DNA of 19,594 bases from Verrucomicrobiota bacterium. GTDB taxonomy: Bacteria > Verrucomicrobiota > Verrucomicrobiae > Chthoniobacterales > UBA10450. Made by a program: the position numbers and the translations under genes. Location of the stretch: the NCBI GenBank assembly GCA_005887855.1, contig VBQB01000047.1, positions 1 to 19,594 of the forward strand, given 5' to 3'. Shown here piece after piece: positions 7,947 to 14,345 of the stretch. Below the pieces are notes generated by a model. The model searched no databases. It saw nothing but the letters and a program-made list of their open reading frames with translations, and had not been told where the DNA came from. Within the stretch, counting starts at the first letter, position 1, and the number at the start of each line of letters is the position of its first letter.

Positions 7947-8429
7947 GTGTCACGTCCTTCGCTTTTACTCGTTTTCCTCCTGGTGCTTGCTGGCTGCTCT
8001 CGGCGTGGTTTTGATCCTGTGGCGGAGCAGGCGAAGCTCTTGCGTCGGGACGCCAAGTGGGCTGACCTTGCCTCTGCTGGGAAGGATGTTGAGAAGATTG
8101 TCTCGTATTGGAGCGACGATGCGGTGCTGATTTTCCCGGGACAGCCCGTCCTCGAGGGCAAAACAGCAATTCGTGCTTATGTCACAGAGAGTCTCAAAAC
8201 GCCGGGATTTAAAATCCACTGGGTCTCGGAAAAACCTGTGTTCTCACCGGACGGCAAGCTGGCCTACATGCGTGGCAAGGACGAATTGACTGTGCCCGGA
8301 CCGAACGGTGCGCCAGTGACGGTTCATCTTAGAGGAATATCGATCTGGCGTTTGGACGCCGACGGGCAATGGCGGTGCGTAGTGGACATATCGAATGAGC
8401 AGCCACCAGCTGCTCCCGTCGCGAAGTAG
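7947..8429 (+). CDS. Lipoprotein with SnoaL-like / DUF4440 (NTF2-fold) domain
   Basis: The protein begins with a typical lipoprotein signal: a short Arg-containing N region, a Leu/Val-rich core and the lipobox VLAGC, so it should be lipidated at Cys and membrane anchored outside the cytoplasm. The mature part (about 140 residues) has the NTF2-like layout of DUF4440/SnoaL proteins: D-x-VSYWSDDAVLIFPG, then GKTAIRAYVTESL, and a final strand ISIWRLDADGQWRCVVDI. Such folds bind or isomerise small molecules, but no substrate can be assigned. The frame extends to a TTG at 7938, with GTG codons at 7941 and 7947. The GTG at 7947 gives the most compact signal peptide and is preferred. The next gene starts 43 bases downstream on the same strand. 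Confidence 0.75.
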   Translation: MSRPSLLLVFLLVLAGCSRRGFDPVAEQAKLLRRDAKWADLASAGKDVEKIVSYWSDDAVLIFPGQPVLEGKTAIRAYVTESLKTPGFKIHWVSEKPVFSPDGKLAYMRGKDELTVPGPNGAPVTVHLRGISIWRLDADGQWRCVVDISNEQPPAAPVAK

Positions 8430-8472
8430 TCCCAGGGGACGGTCGGTGCGCCGCGTCAACCAGGCAAAACGC

Positions 8473-9141
8473 ATGAAGCCCCAATGGCTACTCATCTTTT
8501 GTTTTCTTGTCATCGTCGACATCTCCTTTGTGCCGCGTTCGTCTGCCACGACGAAAGGGCTCAGTCAGATCGTGACGCCGGAGTTGCAACGGGAGGGCGA
8601 ACTGTCGGTCAGCTTCCAGGCGCAAAGCGAGAAAATCGGCAATCCATATCAACTGCAAGCCGAGATGGGGTTGACGAAATGGGCTGAGTTCGCGGTTTTT
8701 CGCGGGTTCAAACCCGATGACTGGATTTTCGGCACGGAGTTTGGGCTGCTCACAAAGGAGCCGTATCTGCTTTCGGTCGGCTTTGTGAACTGGTCACCGC
8801 ACATGAACGTCGATCCTCAGCCGTATATCGAAGCCGGTTACTACATCGAGCATCACAAGTTCATCGTCGGCGCCACACATGTCGATTATCGTAATGAAGC
8901 GATCCTCGGCTACGCCTACGATTTCAATGAAACCTGGCGGGTGCAGGTCGATTTCCAGAGCGGATCAGGTAATTCATCAACAATCGGGTTTACTTGGAAC
9001 ATAACGAGAGATTTTCAGGTCAACCCTGCGATCTACGTGACGAACGATAGTCCACATGACGTGCTCGGCTACGTGGTTTTCACATACACATTCCGTGTCT
9101 GGGGCGGGAAAGAGAGAAGCAACGGGCCTTCTACAAAATGA
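8473..9141 (+). CDS. Exported beta-strand-rich protein, probably outer-membrane, function unknown
   Basis: From the ATG at 8473 the protein is 222 residues and opens with a signal peptide (Lys, then a hydrophobic WLLIFCFLVIV core, cleavage likely after SSA). The open frame continues upstream to 8395, but those codons overlap the lipoprotein gene and precede the signal, so the later ATG is chosen. The mature region alternates polar and hydrophobic residues with aromatic girdles (AEFAVFRGF, YIEAGYYIEHH, AILGYAYDF) and ends in strands such as GYVVFTYTFRVW. This suggests a small outer-membrane barrel or barrel-like sensor. No family was recognised. Its 3' end overlaps a facing micro-ORF by 11 bases. 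Confidence 0.65.
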   Translation: MKPQWLLIFCFLVIVDISFVPRSSATTKGLSQIVTPELQREGELSVSFQAQSEKIGNPYQLQAEMGLTKWAEFAVFRGFKPDDWIFGTEFGLLTKEPYLLSVGFVNWSPHMNVDPQPYIEAGYYIEHHKFIVGATHVDYRNEAILGYAYDFNETWRVQVDFQSGSGNSSTIGFTWNITRDFQVNPAIYVTNDSPHDVLGYVVFTYTFRVWGGKERSNGPSTK

Positions 9142-9235
9142 ACATCGCGGCGGCTACGCCGAACATCACAAACGTTATGATTCCGAGTGCGCTTCCCGTG
9201 CAAAGCAAATACTGTCTCCGGCCGACTAAAATCAC
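9131..9235 (-). CDS. Candidate 34-residue single-pass membrane peptide downstream of the YjdF paralogues
   Basis: A GTG at 9235 lies one base after the TGA of the upstream YjdF-like gene (sequence TGATGTG). It opens a 34-codon frame ending in TAG at 9131-9133. The peptide has two Arg residues at positions 6-7 followed by an uninterrupted hydrophobic stretch (LLCTGSALGIITFVMFGVAA), a simple N-in transmembrane helix. The stop-start junction suggests translational coupling to the YjdF pair. It is too short to judge by homology here and could be chance. Confidence 0.4.
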   Translation of the reverse strand: MILVGRRQYLLCTGSALGIITFVMFGVAAAMFIL

Positions 9236-9236
9236 A

Positions 9237-9854
9237 TCATCGGCGTGCGTGCTGGCGTACAGTCAGTAGCAACGCAGTTAGAATTGCGCCCAAGAACGCC
9301 GCGGTCATATCTTTCTGCGCATCCCAGATGTCACCTTGAGTCCCGAGATAAGCCGCGCCGAGATCGGGCCGGACAACTTGGGCAATAATCCCTTCCAGAA
9401 TTTCGAAGAAACTACTCAGCGCCGCGAGGGCAGCGACGGCCAGCCATACAGCCCAGGTTTCATGAGCACCGGCAGAGCGCTGAAAAAGTTCGCGCATCGT
9501 ATAAACCAACAGAAAACCGAACGCGAAATGAATCACGCGATCAAAGTGATTTCGGTGCAGATGAAGAAAGTCGCGGAGCCAAAAACCGATTGGGACTTTC
9601 GCGTAGGTATAATGCGCGCCGATTGCGTGTAGCGCCAGGAATAGCAAGATCAGCGCATAGGATAAATTCGACAATTGGAACTTGCGATAGGTCGGAATGA
9701 GTACGCTGGCTGTCGCAAAGACAAGCAGGTTTTCCAGGAACCAATCGCTGCGATCGACAGGATGGATTGCGAGCACCGCCCAAAAGAGCGCGTAGCAGGC
9801 AAGGGCGGTTTGTAGAAAGGAGTTATCGATGAAACGTCCGTAGGGTTGCTTCAT
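9237..9854 (-). CDS. YjdF-like DUF2238 membrane protein, second of two paralogues
   Basis: About 205 residues and around six membrane segments. It carries the DUF2238 (E. coli YjdF-like) signatures: AIHPVDR after the first segment, LHAIGAHYTYAKVPIG, RNHFDRVIHFAFGF, SFFEILE and the late GDIWDAQKDM. The clustered Asp, His and Glu residues at the membrane face could form a metal or active site, but biochemistry is not established for this family. The ATG at 9854 overlaps the stop of the upstream paralogue in an ATGA arrangement, so translation is probably coupled. The frame runs further upstream to 9971, but those codons lie inside the other gene. Similarity to the neighbour, roughly half identical by eye, indicates tandem duplication. 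Confidence 0.88.
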   Translation of the reverse strand: MKQPYGRFIDNSFLQTALACYALFWAVLAIHPVDRSDWFLENLLVFATASVLIPTYRKFQLSNLSYALILLFLALHAIGAHYTYAKVPIGFWLRDFLHLHRNHFDRVIHFAFGFLLVYTMRELFQRSAGAHETWAVWLAVAALAALSSFFEILEGIIAQVVRPDLGAAYLGTQGDIWDAQKDMTAAFLGAILTALLLTVRQHARR

Positions 9855-10456
9855 CGCGCCTTTCGTTTTCCATTCGTCAACAGCACGGCGGCCATCATGG
9901 TCAGTGATCCGAGCAGAGCCGAGAGCATATCGTTCTGGGCGTCCCATTCGTCGCCCTGTCCGCCAAGCCACTCGACTCCTTTCCCGGGCGCGACTATTTC
10001 CGCGACGATGCTTTCCAGAATTTCAAAGAAACCGCTAATCGCGAGAATGATCGCGGGCGGTAGCCAGAAGCTCCACCCGCGACGGATTCCGCTGACGCGC
10101 AGCAACAGTTCGCGAACTGGGAATGCCAGCAAAAATCCGAATCCAAAATGAGCCACTCGGTCGGCGTGGTTTCGCGAGAATCCGAGGAAATCTTTCGCCC
10201 ACAGGCCGACGGGCATTTTTGCATACGTGTAATGCGCCCCGATCGTGTGAAGAATAACGAAAAGCGCGATGAATATGTAGGAGGCGTTGGAAAGGTGAAG
10301 GCGCTGATGCGTTAGCGAAAGGGCGAAGACAAAAAGAACAAGCAGTAGATTTTCGAGGGTCCACGCTTGTCGATCCACCGGATGGATCGCCGCGAGAACC
10401 CAAATAACAGCGCAGAGCGCAGCCAGAGCGCCGATGAATTTGTTTTGTTGGCTCAC
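9851..10456 (-). CDS. YjdF-like DUF2238 membrane protein, first of two paralogues
   Basis: 201 residues with the same architecture and motifs as the gene that follows it: AAIHPVDR, LHTIGAHYTYAKMPVG, RNHADRVAHFGFGF, GFFEILE and GDEWDAQNDM. Multi-pass inner-membrane protein; DUF2238 function is unknown. The ATG at 10456 begins with a short polar segment (SQQNKF) before the first membrane helix, which is normal for this family. It is the first gene of a minus-strand unit with the second paralogue and possibly the 34-residue peptide. It diverges from the NUDIX gene across about 60 bases, so promoters of the two units must be close. Confidence 0.88.
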   Translation of the reverse strand: MSQQNKFIGALAALCAVIWVLAAIHPVDRQAWTLENLLLVLFVFALSLTHQRLHLSNASYIFIALFVILHTIGAHYTYAKMPVGLWAKDFLGFSRNHADRVAHFGFGFLLAFPVRELLLRVSGIRRGWSFWLPPAIILAISGFFEILESIVAEIVAPGKGVEWLGGQGDEWDAQNDMLSALLGSLTMMAAVLLTNGKRKAR

Positions 10457-10515
10457 CTAAAGCAATTTTCCTCCGCCTGATCGACCGCAGACCGTTATCG
10501 AAGTAAGACTCCGCC

Positions 10516-11004
10516 GTGCAAGAAAGCTCAAAATCGCCGCGAGGTCGCGTTAGTGCCGGATTGCTCATGTTTCGCCAGACGCACGGTGCGCTTGAGGTGT
10601 TACTCGTGCATCCTGGCGGCCCATTCTTTGCCAAGAAAGACGACGGCGTATGGACAATTCCAAAAGGCGAGGCCGCTCCCGGAGAAGATCTCCTGATGCG
10701 GGCTCAGATTGAATTTGAGGAAGAGCTCGGCATCCAGCCGTCAGGGGACTGGATTCCGCTCGGATGGATCAAACAGAAGGGCGGCAAGATTGTGCACGCT
10801 TGGGCGTTCGAAGGGGGCTTGCCGGAATGGTTCAAACTGAAATCGAATATGTTCGAACTGGAATGGCCGCCTCGTTCGGGCAAGCTGAAGAAATTTCCGG
10901 AGATCGATCAGGCTGTCTTCTTTTCGGAGGACCTTGCACGTCGAAAAATAAATCCTGCGCAGGTGCCTTTTCTCGATCGCTTACGGGCTGCGCTGAACCG
11001 TTAA
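10516..11004 (+). CDS. NUDIX hydrolase, COG4119-like
   Basis: 162 residues. The NUDIX box lies at about 51-73: Gly51, Glu57 and the E-x-E-E helix ending in EELGI. The usual Arg of the 'RE' pair is Ile65 (AQIEFEEELG). The N-terminal SAGLLMFR and VLLVHPGGPFFAKKDDGVWTIPKGE resemble the COG4119 group of predicted NTP or nucleoside-diphosphate-derivative pyrophosphohydrolases. The C terminus has FPEIDQAVFFS, also common in that group. Substrate is unknown; metal-dependent cleavage of an X-linked nucleoside diphosphate is the family chemistry. The start is a GTG at 10516, just before the homologous region. The PGPGW and LOG-family genes follow on the same strand. Confidence 0.88.
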   Translation: MQESSKSPRGRVSAGLLMFRQTHGALEVLLVHPGGPFFAKKDDGVWTIPKGEAAPGEDLLMRAQIEFEEELGIQPSGDWIPLGWIKQKGGKIVHAWAFEGGLPEWFKLKSNMFELEWPPRSGKLKKFPEIDQAVFFSEDLARRKINPAQVPFLDRLRAALNR

Positions 11005-11097
11005 TCAGCAGAGATAGCGATCCTTTCCGCTCTGCGGACTTGAGCTGGTATTTGAGCGAATCTTGCGTTTCCTCCCGAAGACCGCTCCAGTTTAATT

Positions 11098-11412
11098 ATG
11101 AGCGACGACGTCTTAACGAGTCGCTCCCGCAATGAAGGAGCCAATCGGTTCGCATTTTGGATGAGACGGATCTTCAGCTTTTGGAACCTTGAGAATATCA
11201 AGATCGTCCGACGGATAATCGTCTCCGTGATCGGGGTAACCGTGTTACTGATCGGAATTGCGCTCCTGGTTTTGCCGGGGCCGGCGTTCATCGTTATTCC
11301 CATTGGGCTCGCGATCCTTGCCACGGAATATGCATGGGCGCGACATTGGCTGAACAGAGCTCGTCAAATCGCGAGCGATATCGTTTCGGTCGGTAATCGC
11401 GACAATCAGTAA
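11098..11412 (+). CDS. PGPGW-type (TIGR02611-like) small membrane protein
   Basis: 104 residues. After a charged N-terminal 40 residues come two adjacent hydrophobic helices (VSVIGVTVLLIGIALLVLPG and FIVIPIGLAILATEY), joined by the LPGP turn that defines the PGPGW family, then EYAWARHWLNRARQ. The family's function is not known; it occurs widely in Actinobacteria and other soil bacteria. The stop at 11412 is 7 bases before the ATG of the LOG-family gene, so the pair is almost certainly co-transcribed. Confidence 0.8.
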   Translation: MSDDVLTSRSRNEGANRFAFWMRRIFSFWNLENIKIVRRIIVSVIGVTVLLIGIALLVLPGPAFIVIPIGLAILATEYAWARHWLNRARQIASDIVSVGNRDNQ

Positions 11413-11419
11413 CCTCCAA

Positions 11420-12217
11420 ATGGTAGATGACCGCGCAATCGTGCAAGAAATGGAGCTGACCGCGTCTTCAGAGCGCGCCGATGAAATCTTTCTCGAAGGG
11501 CCCCGCTCCCGCTTCGAAGAATTCATTACGCTGTTGAAAGTGATGCGCGATTTCCTGTGCGGATTTCGCACACTGCACTTCGTCGGTCCATGCGTGACCG
11601 TTTTCGGCTCAGCCCGAATCAAAAGTGACGATCCGAATTACGAGCTGGCTCGAAAAATGGGCGCGGCGATTGCACGACTCGGGTTCACAGTCATGACCGG
11701 GGGTGGGCCTGGCATTATGGAAGCGGCAAACCGCGGCGCGAAAGAGGTCGGTGGCCGCTCTGTTGGCTGCAATATTGAGCTGCCGTCCGAGCAGGCGGCA
11801 AACCCTTATCTCGACCGCTGCGTGCGAATGCATTACTTCTTCGTCCGCAAAGCGCTCCTCATTAAGTATACCTACGCTTTTGTCGTCATGCCCGGCGGCG
11901 CAGGCACGCTCGACGAGTTATTCGAAGCGGTGACCCTGATTCAGACCGGAAAAATCAAAAACTTCCCGATCGTGATCATGGGCACCGATTACTGGCGGGA
12001 ACTGATCGGTTTCATCGACAAAATGGCGCACCATGGGATGATCAGCGCTTCTGATCTAAGCCTGATCTACGCTACCGACTCGGTGGACGGAGCCATTGCA
12101 CACATTCGAAGCAAAACGATCGAACCATTCGGACTCAAACGCGTCGCGCGCATCCGACGATATTTCCCCTGGCTCGGCGAGCGCGGGCTGTCTGCTGACG
12201 GCACCGCCGTCAGGTAG
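11420..12217 (+). CDS. LOG-family (TIGR00730) protein, probable nucleoside 5'-monophosphate phosphoribohydrolase
   Basis: 265 residues with a Rossmann-like fold. Motifs are FGSAR (62-66), MTGGGPGIMEAANRGA (92-107), an FFVRK segment with the catalytic-region Arg (143), and the diagnostic PGGAGTLDE (158-166) followed by EAVTLIQTGKI. LOG enzymes hydrolyse nucleoside monophosphates (cytokinin ribotides in plants and some bacteria, other NMPs elsewhere) to base and ribose 5-phosphate; older annotations as lysine decarboxylase are misleading. The N-terminal extension of about 55 residues places it with the longer bacterial members. The ATG at 11420 lies 7 bases after the PGPGW gene. A GGTAGGGGCG palindromic element begins within the last codons and stop of the gene. 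Confidence 0.88.
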   Translation: MVDDRAIVQEMELTASSERADEIFLEGPRSRFEEFITLLKVMRDFLCGFRTLHFVGPCVTVFGSARIKSDDPNYELARKMGAAIARLGFTVMTGGGPGIMEAANRGAKEVGGRSVGCNIELPSEQAANPYLDRCVRMHYFFVRKALLIKYTYAFVVMPGGAGTLDELFEAVTLIQTGKIKNFPIVIMGTDYWRELIGFIDKMAHHGMISASDLSLIYATDSVDGAIAHIRSKTIEPFGLKRVARIRRYFPWLGERGLSADGTAVR

Positions 12218-12322
12218 GGGCGATTGACCCATTCGACTTCGCTCAGGGCAGGCTCTCAATCGCCCAGGCGGTTCAGGCCTGCCGCGCCATCGCACAGCAA
12301 AGGCGGGTGAACCGCTCCTACC
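12213..12322. repeat. REP-like composite palindromic element, copy A (three-stem structure)
   Basis: The ends are inverted: GGTAGG (12213-12218) and CCTACC (12317-12322). Inside are two further perfect stems: GGGCGATTGA (12218-12227) with TCAATCGCCC (12256-12265), and GCGGTTCA (12268-12275) with TGAACCGC (12308-12315). The strand could fold into a closing stem with two hairpins. The first loop contains TTCGACTTCGCTCAGG (12232-12247), which recurs almost unchanged at 17754-17778. The element overlaps the end of the LOG-family gene and precedes a RAYT transposase remnant. Confidence 0.75.
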
Positions 12323-12349
12323 AGTAGATTGCAACTACTGATATAATTA

Positions 12350-12565
12350 TGGGATGCCGCGTATCATGCGGAAACGGCTGGAATCATCGCCAAGATCGCA
12401 GGCGTAAGGTGGCAACGGAATTTCTTCGATCATCGCCTTCGCAACGATGAAAGTTTGGCCGAGAAGTTCGCCTACATTTGCCAGAACCCGGTCCGCGCCG
12501 GGTTAATCCCTAGCGAACATGACTGGCCTTACACCTTCATCCCAGATGAGACATCCCGCACGTAG
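12350..12565 (+). pseudogene. C-terminal remnant of a REP-associated tyrosine transposase (RAYT, Y1_Tnp/IS200-like)
   Basis: A frame open from about 12347 to the TAG at 12563-12565 reads VRWQRNFFDHRLRND, then EKFAYICQNPVRAGL and DWPY. This is the characteristic C-terminal end of RAYT/IS200-like transposases (WQ-x-FFDHRLR-x-DE ... YI-x2-NPVRAGL). The N-terminal HUH nuclease core and the catalytic Tyr region are missing; upstream is the palindromic element, and the codons just before residue 'AGI' show no homology. No start codon or ribosome site is evident, so it is a decayed fragment. A copy of GTAGGGGCGATTGAC starts inside its stop codon region. Confidence 0.75.
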
Positions 12566-12576
12566 GGGCGATTGAC
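12562..12576 (+). repeat. GTAGGGGCGATTGAC direct repeat (REP half-element, copy B)
   Basis: An exact 15-base match to 12214-12228. The two copies flank the RAYT remnant in the same orientation. A small hairpin-like CCAC...GTGG follows at about 12580-12592. Confidence 0.75.
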
Positions 12577-12604
12577 TTCCACAGCCCGTGGCTAAAGAAG
12601 CGCT

Positions 12605-13429
12605 TTACCGAGCGAGGACGTTGCGGGAAAAGATTTGCAACCAGAGCGATTTGAACAAAGCCATGCGCAGGACGTCCTGGTGTTTGTCGCCGACGGTGAT
12701 GTCGTCAAGGAAAACGCCTTCCAGCTCGAAACCAAACCGGCTATTGAGATTGATATTGCGCATGTTGATGTCGCGCGAGTGGATGTAAACCTTGTTTAGA
12801 TTCCGGATCATGAAAGCATAATAAAGGAAGCCGAACGTCGCGCGTTTCCCGATGCCTTTGCCCTGCAACCCGGACTCGCCCACCAGCTTTTTCATCTCGA
12901 GTTTGCCTGCCGTCAGGTCGATGTTCTCGCCGCCGACGATTCCTACCAGCTGGTCATTGTAATAAACGCCGAAATATTCCCGTGTCGGATGAGTCAAATA
13001 CTTTCGCAGCTCGCTTTCGTTTTCGGGAAACCGCGGCACGAAGCTTTCGCGGACAGCCGGGACTTTTAGCCACCCGATAACCTTGCTGACGTCGGGCACT
13101 TGTAGCGGACGAAGCGTCACGTATTGGATGGCGAGTTCTTTGCGGTCCGCCCATTCATCCCTCACAGACGCTAGCGTAAAGATTCCGTTGTAATACTCCA
13201 CCCCTTCGGCGGGTTTCTTTTCATTCGCCAGGAGATTGTCGAGCAGGTGCGAAGCCACCTGGATGATCTCGTGCTTGCGCACGCCATAGTTCGTGAGTTC
13301 GTTGTAAAAGCCTTTCGCGACTAGTTTCAGCATCTGATCGCGCTGCTTCTTGCCGACGATGTCTTTGTCGCTCTGCTCGTCCATCGTTGCCGCCAGCCGC
13401 ACTATTTCACCTTCGCAGCTAAAGTCCAT
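12605..13429 (-). CDS. GNAT-family N-acetyltransferase with N-terminal helical extension
   Basis: 274 residues. From about 103 to 270 the protein is a RimJ/RimL-type GNAT domain: an N-terminal strand ending in YVTLRP, EYFGVYYNDQLVGIVGG (strands 2-3), the acetyl-CoA pyrophosphate loop LQGKGIGKRA (188-197), NLNKVYIHSRDINMRNINL, then FGFELEGVF. The acceptor is unknown. Residues about 21-75 (KKQRDQMLKLVAKGFYNEL ... HLLDNLL) form a separate, strongly helical segment I do not recognise. The ATG at 13429 is preceded by GAGGAG only one base away, too close to work well. An ATG at 13384 is possible. It is intact, unlike several neighbours. Confidence 0.85.
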   Translation of the reverse strand: MDFSCEGEIVRLAATMDEQSDKDIVGKKQRDQMLKLVAKGFYNELTNYGVRKHEIIQVASHLLDNLLANEKKPAEGVEYYNGIFTLASVRDEWADRKELAIQYVTLRPLQVPDVSKVIGWLKVPAVRESFVPRFPENESELRKYLTHPTREYFGVYYNDQLVGIVGGENIDLTAGKLEMKKLVGESGLQGKGIGKRATFGFLYYAFMIRNLNKVYIHSRDINMRNINLNSRFGFELEGVFLDDITVGDKHQDVLRMALFKSLWLQIFSRNVLAR

Positions 13430-13639
13430 ACTCCTCGGGCTTGTTTCATGGGAATGACTTGTTTAATAGCTTTGCGGGGTTCGTCGTTGCTCTAACGGAG
13501 CCGGCCTTCGCGCGCGGAAGGTGATACCTACCAGAAGCGGGGGTGTCTTTGATTGCGATGTGAACGAACGCCTGCCCGCGTTCTGAGATCCGGCGAATTG
13601 CAGAGAAGAGGCTCTAAGCGAGGATTGCCTGAGCTCGGC

Positions 13640-13861
13640 TCAAGCGGCGGCAAGACCCGCTCGGATTACAGCGGCTATCACGATTGACGCAAGCGCGACC
13701 TCATCGCGACGATTCCGAAGTTGCTTTCGCGTGCTCTTAAATGCGTCGCGCGTCAACATAACTGCTTCCCGAGGATCATCGGTCAATCGAGAAGCGAAGC
13801 TGTAAACGGCGGGATAGTAACGAGCGACCAAACTATCAAAACGTGAGCTTTTCGCTTTCAT
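13640..13861 (-). CDS. Sigma-70 region 2-like miniprotein (ECF sigma fragment)
   Basis: 73 residues from the ATG at 13861. The core FDSLVARYYPAVYSFASRL is the region 2.1-2.2 signature of ECF sigma factors, followed by DPREAVMLTRDAFKS, matching the usual 'AEDLTQEAF' helix. The protein stops after about one more helix, so there is no region 4 and little of region 2.4. A full ECF sigma factor has about 160-200 residues. AGGA eight bases before the ATG supports a translated protein. The frame is open further upstream to an ATG at 14011 that overlaps the stop of the exported miniprotein as ATGA; that extension shows no sigma homology. It could be a decayed sigma factor or a small core-RNA-polymerase-binding protein. 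Confidence 0.6.
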   Translation of the reverse strand: MKAKSSRFDSLVARYYPAVYSFASRLTDDPREAVMLTRDAFKSTRKQLRNRRDEVALASIVIAAVIRAGLAAA

Positions 13862-13869
13862 CGGCGGCT

Positions 13870-13873
13870 TCCT
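13870..13873 (-). promoter_or_regulatory. Ribosome binding site of the sigma-like miniprotein
   Basis: On the minus strand AGGA (within AAAAGGAAG) ends 8 bases before the ATG at 13861. This favours that start over the upstream in-frame ATG at 14011. Confidence 0.5.
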
Positions 13874-14007
13874 TTTTTGATTGGTGGCAGTCCCATTGCT
13901 TTTCCTTATATGTCTTGCCCGGAGCGCTGCGCAATCGACGTGTATGTTCCCGCAGCCAGCCAGCATTTCGGCCAGCGAGAGCTCGCCAAGTTCTTTACAA
14001 CGACGTT

Positions 14008-14199
14008 TCATCTTGCTTTCTCGTTTGTGCTGATAATGACCCAATGCCCAGCGTCCGGCGCTTCTGCTTTGATCGGATATGGTGGACGTTGCACCGCTAG
14101 AATCGTTTCCGAAAAAACGAAAAAAAACATTCCAATAGTTATTGCAACTAATGTTCTCTTCAAGACCACGCGGGAATGGTTGGTGTTTCCATTTCTCAC
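14008..14199 (-). CDS. Small exported peptide, function unknown
   Basis: A 63-codon frame beginning with a GTG at 14199. Residues about 11-35 form a clear signal peptide or membrane helix (VLKR, then TLVAITIGMFFFVFSETILA). The short mature part is rich in Pro (VQRPPYPIKAEAPDAG). A second GTG at 14169 would give a tighter signal peptide. The stop TGA overlaps an ATG of the sigma-like frame, so the two may be read from one transcript. No family was recognised. The well-formed signal makes a real gene plausible, but the short length keeps confidence low. Confidence 0.42.
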   Translation of the reverse strand: MRNGNTNHSRVVLKRTLVAITIGMFFFVFSETILAVQRPPYPIKAEAPDAGHWVIISTNEKAR

Positions 14200-14313
14200 C
14201 TCGTTCTACGGAAACGACGGAACGAAGTTCTCGAAAAAAGCTGAACGGCGATTGAGCCTGTCCTCAAGCAGCCCAGCTAGAGAAACGATCTTGAATACGT
14301 GATGATCTCGGAT

Positions 14314-14345
14314 ATGCCCTAGCGCGAGGTTAGGCGCTAAGGCAT
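14314..14345. repeat. Near-perfect 12-bp-arm hairpin at the 3' end of the FRG gene remnant
   Basis: ATGCCCTAGCGC (14314-14325) pairs with GCGCTAAGGCAT (14334-14345) with one mismatch around an 8-base loop. It covers the last codons and stop of the minus-strand FRG frame. There is no following T tract in either direction, so a classical terminator is doubtful. Confidence 0.5.

Noticed and set aside
13862..14011. Upstream extension of the sigma-like protein to the ATG at 14011
   Set aside because: The extra 50 residues show no sigma homology, and a good ribosome site precedes the ATG at 13861; the ATGA overlap keeps it possible.
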